Positions 41,649-50,732 of a DNA stretch of 64,000 nucleotides are shown in pieces; positions within the stretch are counted from its first letter, which is position 1, and each line of letters opens with the position of its first letter. The stretch comes from UBA11889 sp002313255 (GTDB lineage Bacteria; Pseudomonadota; Gammaproteobacteria; Pseudomonadales; Azotimanducaceae): positions 1 to 64,000 of the forward strand of contig CAJWQX010000002.1 of assembly GCA_913045265.1 (NCBI GenBank), read 5' to 3'. Below the pieces are notes generated by a model that did no database searches, was not told the DNA's origin, and saw only the letters and a list, made by a program, of their open reading frames with translations. Both the position numbers and the translations under genes were made by a program.

Positions 41649-42697
41649 TAGAAGATCTGCATAACTTCTATCGCGTCTGTATTCGCCGGCAAATTGAACA
41701 CAGTACCATCATCAACAAGGCGAACCTCCGACGGTAAGCCTCGACGAAAAATGCTCTCTGCGATCCGATTCGGGGGTACTGGGACTAAGTGATACAACGC
41801 AAGCATCGCGACACCCGCCTCACGGGAAACTTCGGTCAAGGAATCAGTGTGGGCGTGGTAATCGAGAATATCGTCCAAGATCTGCGCCATACGCGTGTTA
41901 CCCGCCGACGTAACGGCGTCTCTCATCGCGCGCACGAGCGTTCGCGAGAGCGCGTCATGGAGGAGGAGATCGGCGTTGCGCGAGGCCGTCGCTGTGGACT
42001 GCAACGCGTTGGTATCGCCACTAACAACGACGGAGCGGTCGCGGTACTCAAAACGATAGCCCACCGCGGGTTGAACGGGATCGTGATCGACCGAAAAAGG
42101 CGTGATGTTGAATTCTCCTATCTCGGTAACTTTACCCAAAGCGATTAACTGCGGCCGCATCGGCCCAACATCTGGGGGTAATAGCTCGCTGCCGTGGTGC
42201 ATCGTTCGATACGTTCGATCCAGCGCGTAGGCTTCGTTAAATCCATCGACAACTCTAGCCACACCTTCTGGACCGTATACGTTTAACGGCGCGGTCCGCC
42301 CTGCAACCCAGGAGGCAAGGTTGGTGTCTCCCAGCGCACTAATGTGGTCCGAGTGGAAATGGGTGAACAAGACGCCGGCGAGGTTTTGCATTGGCAGCCG
42401 CGCGCGTAACAAATTTGCTGTCGACCCAGCACCCGTATCGACAATGAAAAAAGTGGATCCGGCCGCCACAACGATGCAGCTCTGGGCTCGTTCCGATATC
42501 CCAAGAGGCGAAGCGCTACCACAAACAAACACACGCAAGACGTCGGGGTCTTCCCAAGCCATGGGTGTCTCGAGGAGACGTGCAGCGATCAAGCGCTTCA
42601 TTAGAATGTTCTGGCCCCAGGAAGTCTGCGTCATAACCAGCGCGGTCGCGGTTAGAAGCGCCAGTCCCACGCCTAAAATAACTAACCCTTTCTTCAT
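41648..42697 (-). CDS. MBL-fold metallo-hydrolase, RNase Z/arylsulfatase-like, exported
   Basis: A 349-residue zinc hydrolase with a long N-terminal hydrophobic segment (residues 4-22) that acts as a signal or membrane anchor. The zinc motif is H113-F-H115-S-D117-H118 (FTHFHSDHIS), later SVDHDPVQPAVGY and VSGDTNAL give further ligands. The layout resembles RNase Z-like enzymes, as do periplasmic arylsulfatase-type MBL proteins. Substrate unknown. The stop overlaps the start of the amidase gene, so the two are translationally coupled. A possible partner to that gene in envelope metabolism is inference. Confidence 0.85.
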   Translation of the reverse strand: MKKGLVILGVGLALLTATALVMTQTSWGQNILMKRLIAARLLETPMAWEDPDVLRVFVCGSASPLGISERAQSCIVVAAGSTFFIVDTGAGSTANLLRARLPMQNLAGVLFTHFHSDHISALGDTNLASWVAGRTAPLNVYGPEGVARVVDGFNEAYALDRTYRTMHHGSELLPPDVGPMRPQLIALGKVTEIGEFNITPFSVDHDPVQPAVGYRFEYRDRSVVVSGDTNALQSTATASRNADLLLHDALSRTLVRAMRDAVTSAGNTRMAQILDDILDYHAHTDSLTEVSREAGVAMLALYHLVPVPPNRIAESIFRRGLPSEVRLVDDGTVFNLPANTDAIEVMQIF

Positions 42698-42753
42698 TTG
42701 GTGTTAGCCGTGGCGCGTGCGTACAAAGGACCCATCGTCGAGCTCGGTCTCAA

Positions 42754-43194
42754 CTAGTCTTCCCAGTACGGTGGATTGTTAAGCGGCCCAAGCGACTGAC
42801 CCAATTGAACAAGCAAACCGTGGGCACTTTTGGGGGAAATGAAAGCGTCGATAGACATCGGATCGTCAAAACTTTTGTCCACGACTTTGATCCCCTGAGT
42901 TTCAAGCTGTTCGACTTTTTTCTCGAGATCGGGCGTCTGCAGGGTCAGGTGATGAAATCCTTCGCCACGTTTTTCGAGGAATTGGGCAAGAAATCCATCT
43001 GGATTAATCGGTTCCAACAACTCGATACAGAAATCGTGCAAATCAAAGAGTGCAATACGAAAGTCTCCAGAGGCATGTTCCCCGATCGAGCGAAATTTAG
43101 CACCGAGGGCTTCTTCAAAAAAAGGCCTCGAGGCGTCAATACTGCGGACAGCAATGCCGATATGATCGAACCGACCGATGGCTTCATTCGCCAC
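42754..43194 (-). CDS. VOC family protein, methylmalonyl-CoA epimerase-like
   Basis: A 146-residue protein of two beta-alpha-beta-beta-beta modules. It resembles methylmalonyl-CoA epimerase: FDHIGIAVRSID with metal ligand H11, CIELLEPI, GEGFHHLTLQT with H81/H82, and the C-terminal HGLLVQLGQ. In known epimerases the last ligand is a Glu in this C-terminal strand (GVLIEL); here it is Gln, so the reaction is uncertain. Cytoplasmic. No methylmalonyl-CoA mutase is in the window. Lies downstream of the DUF3604 gene with a gap of 55 bases on the same strand. Confidence 0.72.
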   Translation of the reverse strand: MANEAIGRFDHIGIAVRSIDASRPFFEEALGAKFRSIGEHASGDFRIALFDLHDFCIELLEPINPDGFLAQFLEKRGEGFHHLTLQTPDLEKKVEQLETQGIKVVDKSFDDPMSIDAFISPKSAHGLLVQLGQSLGPLNNPPYWED

Positions 43195-43249
43195 GTTTAA
43201 ACTCCCCCTCGTTCAGACAATCTCGCACCGCAGTCGCTGCTCGTTCGAA

Positions 43250-45037
43250 TCAACGAGGTACGATCCAGATGGGAGAGGACCACGCTCTTTCTTGAATCGT
43301 CCTCGCCAAGTCCGGTCTTGGGGCGGTTCCGGCTCGAATGGCGTCCCACGTCGACCATCGACAGGTGGGATTTTCCAACACCCGAACGTAGTAGAACGCC
43401 CGTTGCTTAGGGTCAAAGTCGGGGTCACGCCACAGCGTCAATAGCTCCGACGCCCCACTGTCGGCAGTCACACTGCAATCAGTCAAATCGACTTCTGCGC
43501 CGTTGTCGGGACATCGATGGGTCTCTGGATCAACGGCTCCACCGTCCGAACACGCGACATCGTAAACGGCCTCCTGCGTCTGACCTGCGTCAAGCCAACC
43601 TTTGATAATTTGCATACGCTGCAGTTTTGCTCGCATTGGATCACGGCTCGCCCACGCCAGGAATCGCGGTTCACCACGTCGTTCAGCAAGTAGCTCGGCC
43701 CCCATCGAAACGCCGTTGGCGTACGCACTTGCGACCAAATCCGATGCTTCCAGCAACGCGTCGTCGTACTCGTAGCTCGCGAATAGGCGAACCTTGATGC
43801 GGGAGCCCGTCGTCGCAAACGTCTCTTTGCGCCGGAACGCGTCGTAGATCGATTCGCGCGTATTCTCGCCCGCCCACACACCGGCAATACCGGACGAGCC
43901 GAAAAATCGGTTCGCGACCTCGCGAAAGGCAGGCAGACCGTCCCGATGTGCAGCCGGCACGGAACCTCTGTTCACCGGATCTGAATCCAGCACGCCGACC
44001 TTACTGACGAAATTTGACTCGTCAAACACGTCACCCGAATTATGCGTATCGCTCGCACCGATAACACCGAAGAGGTACGGGTTTTCGCCAAGATCATTCT
44101 CCAACTTGAACCCGTTCAGCCAGGCTTCCCGAACGTAGCTCCCGCGAGGCCAACTCTTATTCCAACTCGCAATCTGGTACGGGAAGATTTCAAAGTCGGC
44201 CCATTCATCGTTTGGCGACAAAAAGGGGTGGGTGTCGGAAGTTCCTTTAATCTGGGTGATCTCCACCAACGGCTCATTCCGCATTCTTTGGATGGCGTAG
44301 TCGGCGTCCATCGCGGAGCCGTCGAATCGGGTCATCTGGAACATATTTCCATTGGATCCGTTGGCATTGTGCGGAATGGCCAGGGCTTCAAAGCCCATCG
44401 CTCGCTGAGCATCCATCCACGTCCATAGATCTTCAGGGTTTAGTGAATCAAGTCTTGAATACGGCACGTTGGGCGCCGCATCGCCACGGTAAATAACGTT
44501 GCGATGGAGGTTGCCGTCACGGCTCGAAGTATATTCGTACGCAATAAACGTCGTTAGCTTTCCCGGTTCGTAATTGCGATTCGCCGACGCTTGAATCTCG
44601 CTCCACGCCGATTTGACATCGCCCAAATTGAAATTGTTGTTCAGAAATTGATATGCCGTACGAAACGCTCGTCCTCGTTCTGCCACCGTCGTTGCCCCAA
44701 GAAACGTTTGCGCATCGGGGTCGTTGTGGAGTGGATGCGTTGGCTGCTCCATCGCCGACCACATCCCGAGATAAAATGCGTGGTCGGTTACGGCATAAAA
44801 ATCCAGCGGGCGATCCAACTGGATCTCGAACCCTCCCGGGTGAAGGATAGGTTCACCACGAGCAAATTTATACGCATCATCCGGCGTGGTTTTGGTGCCG
44901 AATAGAAATGCGTCGAAGGAATAACGCGTGTGGATGTGTAAATCACCGAAATACGCGTTGCGGGGTGTTTCATCCGCGTAGTTCGAAAGACCAGTAAACA
45001 AAAGCGCCAACAAAACGCCAACCATGTATCGCATCAT
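43250..45037 (-). CDS. DUF3604 domain-containing exported protein
   Basis: A 595-residue exported protein with a signal peptide (MMRYMVGVLLALLFTGLSNYA) and the DUF3604 pattern, a PHP-like metallophosphoesterase-related fold. The N-terminal motif FGDLHIHTRYSFDAF (residues about 30-44) supplies metal ligands; AVTDHAFYLGMW, IAYEYTSSRDG, PHNANGSNG and GASDTHNSGD are further conserved pieces. The function of this family is not established. ATG 45037 follows a GAGGGGGG stretch; a GTG at 45043 is less likely. Such genes recur in marine Proteobacteria and are often called hypothetical. Confidence 0.88.
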   Translation of the reverse strand: MMRYMVGVLLALLFTGLSNYADETPRNAYFGDLHIHTRYSFDAFLFGTKTTPDDAYKFARGEPILHPGGFEIQLDRPLDFYAVTDHAFYLGMWSAMEQPTHPLHNDPDAQTFLGATTVAERGRAFRTAYQFLNNNFNLGDVKSAWSEIQASANRNYEPGKLTTFIAYEYTSSRDGNLHRNVIYRGDAAPNVPYSRLDSLNPEDLWTWMDAQRAMGFEALAIPHNANGSNGNMFQMTRFDGSAMDADYAIQRMRNEPLVEITQIKGTSDTHPFLSPNDEWADFEIFPYQIASWNKSWPRGSYVREAWLNGFKLENDLGENPYLFGVIGASDTHNSGDVFDESNFVSKVGVLDSDPVNRGSVPAAHRDGLPAFREVANRFFGSSGIAGVWAGENTRESIYDAFRRKETFATTGSRIKVRLFASYEYDDALLEASDLVASAYANGVSMGAELLAERRGEPRFLAWASRDPMRAKLQRMQIIKGWLDAGQTQEAVYDVACSDGGAVDPETHRCPDNGAEVDLTDCSVTADSGASELLTLWRDPDFDPKQRAFYYVRVLENPTCRWSTWDAIRAGTAPRPDLARTIQERAWSSPIWIVPR

Positions 45038-45091
45038 GACCACCCCCCTCGTTTTGATATTGGTTTTACCTCAAGGAAGCGGTTCTCGCAA

Positions 45092-45457
45092 TCAGGCGTT
45101 CTGGATTTTCCCCGCTGCCTTGCAGGGGTCCGAGCAATAACGCTCTGACGCATATGGAATGAACCATTCCGAGCATGCGAGGCATTGCTTCGGTTCAACC
45201 GGTATAGAAGGCAGCGTTCCCTCTCGCCTTGCGTCCAAGAGCTTGTGGATTCTTGGATTACGCAGCGTCATTTCGCGAAATTCACGGTCACCCAGATCCA
45301 GCACATCCATGATGGTGCCAACGTCCAAGCGCGGTGACCGCAAAAGCAGTGCCACCGCGTTTTCTTCGAGATTCATGGCCCGATAATAGACCCGTTGTCT
45401 TTCACGTTTCGACCGATTTCGTCGCCGACAGCCGCGAGGCTTCTCGACGACGGCCAA
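45092..45457 (-). CDS. Small Arg-rich protein with Cys4 zinc-finger-like tail
   Basis: A 121-residue protein of unknown function. The N-terminal 27 residues are strongly basic (RRRNRSKRERQR). The middle contains two short helices (LRSPRLDVGTIMDVLDLGD). The C-terminal QCLACSEWFIPYASERYCSDPCK gives C-x2-C-x13-C-x3-C, a likely zinc-binding ribbon. The frame begins at TTG 45457; an internal ATG at 45376 (MNLEENAV) would remove the basic tail. Nucleic-acid binding is plausible from composition but not shown. It lies between the DUF3604 gene and the thiamine diphosphate lyase. Confidence 0.55.
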   Translation of the reverse strand: MAVVEKPRGCRRRNRSKRERQRVYYRAMNLEENAVALLLRSPRLDVGTIMDVLDLGDREFREMTLRNPRIHKLLDARREGTLPSIPVEPKQCLACSEWFIPYASERYCSDPCKAAGKIQNA

Positions 45458-45497
45458 TGGCTCTCGAAGCGATGCGATGATGACACGACGAACTAAG

Positions 45498-45516
45498 GGG
45501 CCGCCCGAGGCGGCCC
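45498..45516. terminator. GC-rich hairpin after the thiamine-diphosphate lyase gene
   Basis: GGGCCGCC pairs perfectly with GGCGGCCC (8 bp) around a CGA loop, nine bases after the lyase stop on the minus strand. The T-run after it is short, so a strong stem with a weak tract; it may act as a rho-independent terminator or a pause. Confidence 0.6.
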
Positions 45517-45524
45517 TCTAAGCA

Positions 45525-47189
45525 CTATTGCGTTAACCAGGCGTGCTCTTGTGGCTTACGTCCGGAACGAATATTGAGCGGTACATTGATCAACGTGGGG
45601 CCATCGTGCGCCATCGCCTCATCAAGGGCCGCGCGCAGATCCTTAGGATCTTCTACATACCAGCCCTTGCCGCCGAGGCCCTCGACCATAAGGTCATACC
45701 GAGCGCCATAGGTGAGATTTCCAGGCGGTTGAATTTCTCCAGGTGCTGGTGGTTCGGTTGAACCGCTATGTCCACCGATACCCCCGTTATTCAAAACGAT
45801 CATTTTTACCGGAAGGTTGTAGCGGATCATCGTTTCGATCTCCATGCCGGTAAATCCAAACGCCGAATCACCTTGTACCGATACGATCGGTTTGTCTGGA
45901 TTGGTTACCGCGGCAGCGACCGCAAAACCCAGCCCCACGCCCATCGTTCCATAGGTGCCCGCATCCAAACGATGCCGCGAATGCACGTTCGGCATTTGAG
46001 TGCGTCCTATATCCATCGTGTTGGCACCCTCGCCGATAATAATGGCGTCATCTGGCAGCCAATCAACGATGTCTTTATACGCGCGGTAATAATTTGACGG
46101 TGCTGAATCATCGTCGATCATGGGTTGCACAGCCGCGTGGTTGGATTCAGCCTTTTCTCTCAACGTCGTGCGCCAGGTGGTCTCAGCAGGATAGAACCAT
46201 TGCCGATTATCGAGGGCTCGATTGAGCTGGCCGACGACGGCTTTTCCATCTCCTACCAACGCAACTTCTGTCGGTACATTGGTACCAATTTCTTCAGGCG
46301 AAATGTCGAGTTGGACAATACGAACATTTTCGTTGAAGCGTGGCGGCAAGCCATAGTGCATGATCCAATTCAGTCGCGCGCCCATCAGGAACACCAGGTC
46401 TGCGTCGCGTAATGCGGTACTGCGTGCCGCGCCAACCGAAAGTGAATCGTTGTCAGGCATCGTGCCTTTACCCATCGGGGAATTGAGAAACGGTAGTTGC
46501 GTGCGCTCAATAAACTCCCGGATCTCGTCTTCTGCTCGCGACCATGCCATCCCTTTGCCCACAACAACCAAGGGTCGCTCAGCAGATTCAAGCGCGTTGA
46601 GTGCGGCCTCGACCGCGTCTGGATCGGCAAGTGTTCGCGGCGGTTCGGGGACTGTCGCGGCTTGAGTTACGTCTTCTTCCTCGCACTGGCCGTTAATGAT
46701 GTCATCGGGGAAGTCCAGGTAAACCGGGCCCGGACGGCCGAACAACGAATGCCGAACGGCCTGGTTAACGTAATATGGGATCCGATGGACGTGCTCGATC
46801 GCGTGCGCATACTTGCAATAGGGAGCCGCGAGTTCGACTTGGCGTTCCTCTTGAAAGCCGCCCATACCATTTTGGAAAACGGGGGAAGCTCCGCCGATCA
46901 ATATCATCGGCCAGCAATTCTGTTTTGCATTCGCTAGTCCCCCGAAAGCGTGAATCACGCCGGGGCCCGAAACGGTCAAGCATCCCTGCGGGCGCCCCGT
47001 TAGATATCCGGCAGCATGGGCGGCGTAGCTGGCAGCTTGTTCATTGCGCATACCGACGTATCGGATACCTTCCTTTTGAGCTACCGCCGCAAACCCTTGG
47101 ACCGGAAAGCCGACGATGCCAAAAATATAGTCGACGCCTTGCTGCTTAAGGCTTCGCGCCATGAGGGTTGCACCAGTTACGGTCCCCAT
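45525..47189 (-). CDS. Thiamine diphosphate enzyme: 2-hydroxyacyl-CoA lyase / oxalyl-CoA decarboxylase type
   Basis: A 554-residue ThDP-dependent enzyme with the three-domain fold. The catalytic Glu is E50 in YVGMRNEQAASYAAHAAGY, preceding SGPGVIHAFGGLANA and GRPGPVYLDFPDDI, which is the spacing of mammalian HACL1 and oxalyl-CoA decarboxylase. The ThDP-binding segment is VQGDSAFGFTGMEIETM ... IVLNNGGIGG near the C-terminus. These enzymes cleave 2-hydroxyacyl-CoA into aldehyde and formyl-CoA or decarboxylate oxalyl-CoA. Adjacent divergent genes for an NDP-forming acyl-CoA synthetase and a formyl-CoA transferase-like protein support a formyl/oxalyl-CoA pathway. Confidence 0.85.
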   Translation of the reverse strand: MGTVTGATLMARSLKQQGVDYIFGIVGFPVQGFAAVAQKEGIRYVGMRNEQAASYAAHAAGYLTGRPQGCLTVSGPGVIHAFGGLANAKQNCWPMILIGGASPVFQNGMGGFQEERQVELAAPYCKYAHAIEHVHRIPYYVNQAVRHSLFGRPGPVYLDFPDDIINGQCEEEDVTQAATVPEPPRTLADPDAVEAALNALESAERPLVVVGKGMAWSRAEDEIREFIERTQLPFLNSPMGKGTMPDNDSLSVGAARSTALRDADLVFLMGARLNWIMHYGLPPRFNENVRIVQLDISPEEIGTNVPTEVALVGDGKAVVGQLNRALDNRQWFYPAETTWRTTLREKAESNHAAVQPMIDDDSAPSNYYRAYKDIVDWLPDDAIIIGEGANTMDIGRTQMPNVHSRHRLDAGTYGTMGVGLGFAVAAAVTNPDKPIVSVQGDSAFGFTGMEIETMIRYNLPVKMIVLNNGGIGGHSGSTEPPAPGEIQPPGNLTYGARYDLMVEGLGGKGWYVEDPKDLRAALDEAMAHDGPTLINVPLNIRSGRKPQEHAWLTQ

Positions 47190-47337
47190 AGTCTTCCCCT
47201 ATTAATTGATGACCGTCTAAGCTAGCGCGGGGATGCCCTCCGACTCAAGGGGTATCGCACACATCACCGATCTCGACGTGACGATTCCATCATGACGGCG
47301 ATCGGGATAATCTTGGTTTTCTTAGACGGAAGACAAC

Positions 47338-49467
47338 ATGAGTTACGACCGAAGCGCCGTGAGAGCCGTTCTTGCAAGAGCCAAAGCGGAACAACGCAAC
47401 TCGCTTACGTCGGTCGAAGCCAAACAAGTCGCCGCCGCTTACGATATCGCAACGCCGGCCGAAGGCCTGGCAATAAGCATCGACAACGCTGTCGAGATGG
47501 CCAACGAAATCGGATTTCCCGTCGTCCTAAAAATTGCATCCGCCGACATCCTCCATAAAACCGACGCCGGAGGGGTAATCACCGACATCGAGGATGTCGA
47601 CGCCGTGAGAAAAGCGTATGCCGCTATCCTCGATAACGCCAAGGCATACAACTCGGACGCCAAGATCAACGGCGTGCAAGTCCAAGCACAAGTGCAGGAC
47701 GGGCTCGAGGTGATCGTCGGCGCGACGACGGATCCCGTATTCGGAAAACTTGTGGCCTTCGGATTAGGCGGGACGCTGGTCGAAGTTCTTCAAGACATAA
47801 CGTTTCGTCTTGCCCCGACCGAGAGTGCTGACGCGCATGCAATGCTTAACGACATTTCTGGTAGCAAGATTCTCGATGGTGTCAGAGGTCAAGCAGGCAT
47901 TGATCGAACCGCGCTCGCCCGGACCATTGAACACGTCAGCCGCTTGGTCAACGACTTTCCTGAGATAAGTGAACTCGATCTGAACCCCGTCTTCGCATCT
48001 GCTGACGGTGCCGTCGCTGCAGACGTTAGGGTGTTACTGAGCCCTGACGCCGCTCCGGAACGCTACCAGCACACGCCGGACGAGATCTTAGCTGCGATGA
48101 AGTGCATCATGGAACCCTCCGCTGTTGCCGTCATCGGTGCGTCGGCCGAGGATGGAAAAATTGGCAACTCGGTCATGCGTAACCTAATCGACGGCGGTTA
48201 CGAGGGAGACCTGTACCCGGTGCACCCCAAAGCGGACCAGATCCTTGGTCACCAGTGCTATCCCTCGATCGTCGATATACCTGGAAACGTTGATATAGCG
48301 ATCTTCTGCATACCGGCCCAGTTTGTCGCCGGTGTCATCGCTGAGTGCGGTGAAAAACGCGTATCCGGCGCCATACTCATCCCGTCCGGATTTGCTGAAA
48401 TTGGAGAACACGAACTTCAGGAAGAAATCGTGCAGGTCGCTCGGGAAGCGAAAGTGCGCCTCATGGGCCCGAATATTTACGGGTTCTATTACACCCACAA
48501 GAACCTTTGCGCGACATTTTGCACGCCCTACAACGAAAAAGGGTCGGTCGCGCTATCGTCGCAAAGCGGCGGCGTAGGTATGGCAATCATTGGCTTTAGT
48601 CGGTCTGCCAAAATGGGCGTTTCCGCCATCGTCGGACTTGGCAACAAATCCGATATCGATGAAGACGATCTGTTGACCTATTTCGAACAGGATCCAAACA
48701 CGTCGGTGATCGCGATGCATGTGGAAGATTTGAAGGACGGTCGTGCATTTGCGAGCGTCGCCAAACGCGTGTCAAAGACGAAACCCATCGTCGTTCTCAA
48801 GGCGGGTCGTACAAGCCTTGGGGCAAAAGCTGCCAAATCGCACACTGGCGCGCTGGCCGGTGACGATCGCGTATATGACGCGGTGTTACGACAAAGTGGG
48901 GTCATACGTGCCAAGACCCTGAACGACATGCTCGAATTTGCACGAGGCTTGGCGGTGTTACCCACACCCAAAGGAGAAAACGTCCTCATCCTCACCGGGG
49001 CCGGGGGATCGGGCGTTCTATTGTCCGATGCATGCGTCGATAACGATCTTTCCCTCATGGCGATGCCCAGCGATCTCGACGCCGCGTTCCGAGAATTCAT
49101 CCCGCCCTTTGGAGCCGCCGGGAACCCCGTCGATATAACTGGAGGAGAACCTCCAACGACCTACCGTGCAACCATCGATCTCGCCCTTGGTGATGAGCGA
49201 ATCCACTCACTTGTGCTTGGCTACTGGCACACAATCATTACTCCGCCCATGGTATTTGCAGAATTGTTGGGGGAGGCCGTGTCCAATGCGCGTGCTGAAG
49301 GTAACGACAAACCCGTGGTCTGTTCGCTTGTTGGCGATGTTGAAATTGAGCAGGCCGCCGAGTATTTGATGGAGCGCAATATTCTGGCGTACCCCTATAC
49401 CGCCGAGAAACCGGTCGCCGTACTCGGCGCAAAATACCGGTGGGCTAGAACCGCCGGGCTGATCTAG
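47338..49467 (+). CDS. NDP-forming acyl-CoA synthetase (acetate-CoA ligase family), fused beta-alpha
   Basis: A 709-residue acyl-CoA synthetase of the ADP-forming class. The ATP-grasp subunit comes first (1-225: GFPVVLKIASADILHKTDAGGV), then the CoA-binding Rossmann part (AVAVIGASAEDGKIGNSVMRN, from about 260) and the ligase-CoA domain. The phosphorylated catalytic His is H502 in KSHTGALAGDD. The enzyme makes an acyl-CoA and ADP from acid, ATP and CoA or works in reverse to gain ATP. In this order (beta before alpha) it differs from archaeal heteromers. Divergent from the ThDP lyase across 148 bases. Acid substrate unknown; lyase and transferase neighbours suggest a one- or two-carbon acid. 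Confidence 0.88.
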   Translation: MSYDRSAVRAVLARAKAEQRNSLTSVEAKQVAAAYDIATPAEGLAISIDNAVEMANEIGFPVVLKIASADILHKTDAGGVITDIEDVDAVRKAYAAILDNAKAYNSDAKINGVQVQAQVQDGLEVIVGATTDPVFGKLVAFGLGGTLVEVLQDITFRLAPTESADAHAMLNDISGSKILDGVRGQAGIDRTALARTIEHVSRLVNDFPEISELDLNPVFASADGAVAADVRVLLSPDAAPERYQHTPDEILAAMKCIMEPSAVAVIGASAEDGKIGNSVMRNLIDGGYEGDLYPVHPKADQILGHQCYPSIVDIPGNVDIAIFCIPAQFVAGVIAECGEKRVSGAILIPSGFAEIGEHELQEEIVQVAREAKVRLMGPNIYGFYYTHKNLCATFCTPYNEKGSVALSSQSGGVGMAIIGFSRSAKMGVSAIVGLGNKSDIDEDDLLTYFEQDPNTSVIAMHVEDLKDGRAFASVAKRVSKTKPIVVLKAGRTSLGAKAAKSHTGALAGDDRVYDAVLRQSGVIRAKTLNDMLEFARGLAVLPTPKGENVLILTGAGGSGVLLSDACVDNDLSLMAMPSDLDAAFREFIPPFGAAGNPVDITGGEPPTTYRATIDLALGDERIHSLVLGYWHTIITPPMVFAELLGEAVSNARAEGNDKPVVCSLVGDVEIEQAAEYLMERNILAYPYTAEKPVAVLGAKYRWARTAGLI

Positions 49468-49473
49468 TAACGG

Positions 49474-50679
49474 TCACCGACCCGCCGAATTCAATGCCAT
49501 CTGTTTGATGACTCCCTGCGTCGTCAGATCGTCCAATTCCGTTTGGGTCAACCCCAGATCATCATTTAACACTTCCTTGGAATGCTGCCCAAGCAATGGC
49601 GCAGCTTCGATTTCGACCGAGCTTTCCGACATGCGCACCGGCCAGCCGAGGAGCTTTACCGCACCGTGCCGCGGATGTTCAACCTCGTGGACAAAGCCTC
49701 TCTCGACTAGGTGTGGATTGTTGTATAGGTCGCTCGTGTCGAGGACGGCGCTCGCGGGAACGCCTCCTTCGGCAAGCTCACGCATGGCTTGATATTTATC
49801 ACGCATCAGGGCCCACGTGCCAATGATCCCTCGCAGTTCGTCACGGTTGTGGTATCGATCTGCCTGCCGGCTAAATTGCGGATGTTGAACGAGATCCTCT
49901 CGATCGATCACACGACAGAGGGCTACCCACATCTTTGGGGTAACTGCCATCACGTATACATAATCATTCGGCCCGCCACCGGCACAAGGGTATAGAGACA
50001 TCGTGGGGAGTAGTCCGTTTCCAGATCGATTCGCCGCGTGTTCCCCATAATTTCCTGACGAGGTGGCGGTGCGTAGGTAATAGGTCATCGCCTCTTGCAT
50101 TGACAATTCGATGAGCTGTCCTTTGCCCGTCCGAAGTTTTTGCGCGTAGGCGGCCGCGATCGCGAGCGCCATTTGTATTCCGGTGCCCGCATCTCCCATA
50201 GTCGGTCCCGGTCGCATAGGCGGCCCGTCATTCTCGCCAGTAATTGAAAACGCCCCTGCAGCCGCCTGCGCCACCATGTCGTAGCATTTGTAGTCAGACC
50301 AAGGACCGTCCACTCCGAAGCCTTTGATGCGCGCATAGATAATGTCCGACTTCACAGCCCTCATTGCCTCGTAACCAATATCCAATCGCTCGATAACGCC
50401 GGGGCCATAGTTTTCTACGAAGACGTCATATTTAGGCACCATCCGCATAAACAACGCACGACCGTCCGCGCTCCGCAGATCAATCGCGACACTACGTTTA
50501 TTCGAGTTCCAGACAACAAAGTACTCAGCGTCGCCACCCGCACCTCGTCCCGGATCTCCACCATCGGGACGCTCGACCTTCACTACGTCTGCGCCCAACC
50601 ACGCCAATGCTTGGGTACACGATGTCCCCGCTTCGTACTGGGTCATATCCAGTACCCGCAAACCATCCAACGCTGCCAT
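49474..50679 (-). CDS. Formyl-CoA:oxalate CoA-transferase-like CaiB/BaiF protein
   Basis: A 401-residue class III CoA transferase. LDGLRVLDMTQYEAGTSC and DVVKVERPDGGDPGR open it; the catalytic Asp sits in RPGPTMGDAGTGIQMAL, the same place as Asp169 of formyl-CoA transferase; GKGQLIELSMQEAM follows. The neighbouring ThDP lyase is of the type that in E. coli (yfdU) is paired with formyl-CoA transferase yfdW, so oxalate or a related 2-hydroxyacid may be the substrate. ATG 50679 sits five bases after AGAGGG; GTG 50685 is less likely. Convergent with the acyl-CoA synthetase gene, five bases apart. Confidence 0.88.
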   Translation of the reverse strand: MAALDGLRVLDMTQYEAGTSCTQALAWLGADVVKVERPDGGDPGRGAGGDAEYFVVWNSNKRSVAIDLRSADGRALFMRMVPKYDVFVENYGPGVIERLDIGYEAMRAVKSDIIYARIKGFGVDGPWSDYKCYDMVAQAAAGAFSITGENDGPPMRPGPTMGDAGTGIQMALAIAAAYAQKLRTGKGQLIELSMQEAMTYYLRTATSSGNYGEHAANRSGNGLLPTMSLYPCAGGGPNDYVYVMAVTPKMWVALCRVIDREDLVQHPQFSRQADRYHNRDELRGIIGTWALMRDKYQAMRELAEGGVPASAVLDTSDLYNNPHLVERGFVHEVEHPRHGAVKLLGWPVRMSESSVEIEAAPLLGQHSKEVLNDDLGLTQTELDDLTTQGVIKQMALNSAGR

Positions 50680-50705
50680 GGACACCCTCTCGTGAATATT
50701 GAAAG

Positions 50706-50726
50706 GGGGGTATCTGTGATACCCCC
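50706..50726. terminator. 9-bp perfect hairpin between GPx gene and CoA transferase gene
   Basis: GGGGGTATC pairs with GATACCCCC around a TGT loop. On the minus strand it lies six bases after the glutathione peroxidase stop and is followed by CTTTCAATATT, so it can act as a terminator with a weak T-tract or as a pause or RNA-stability element. It lies 27 bases before the downstream CoA transferase ATG. Confidence 0.6.
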
Positions 50727-50732
50727 GATGGG

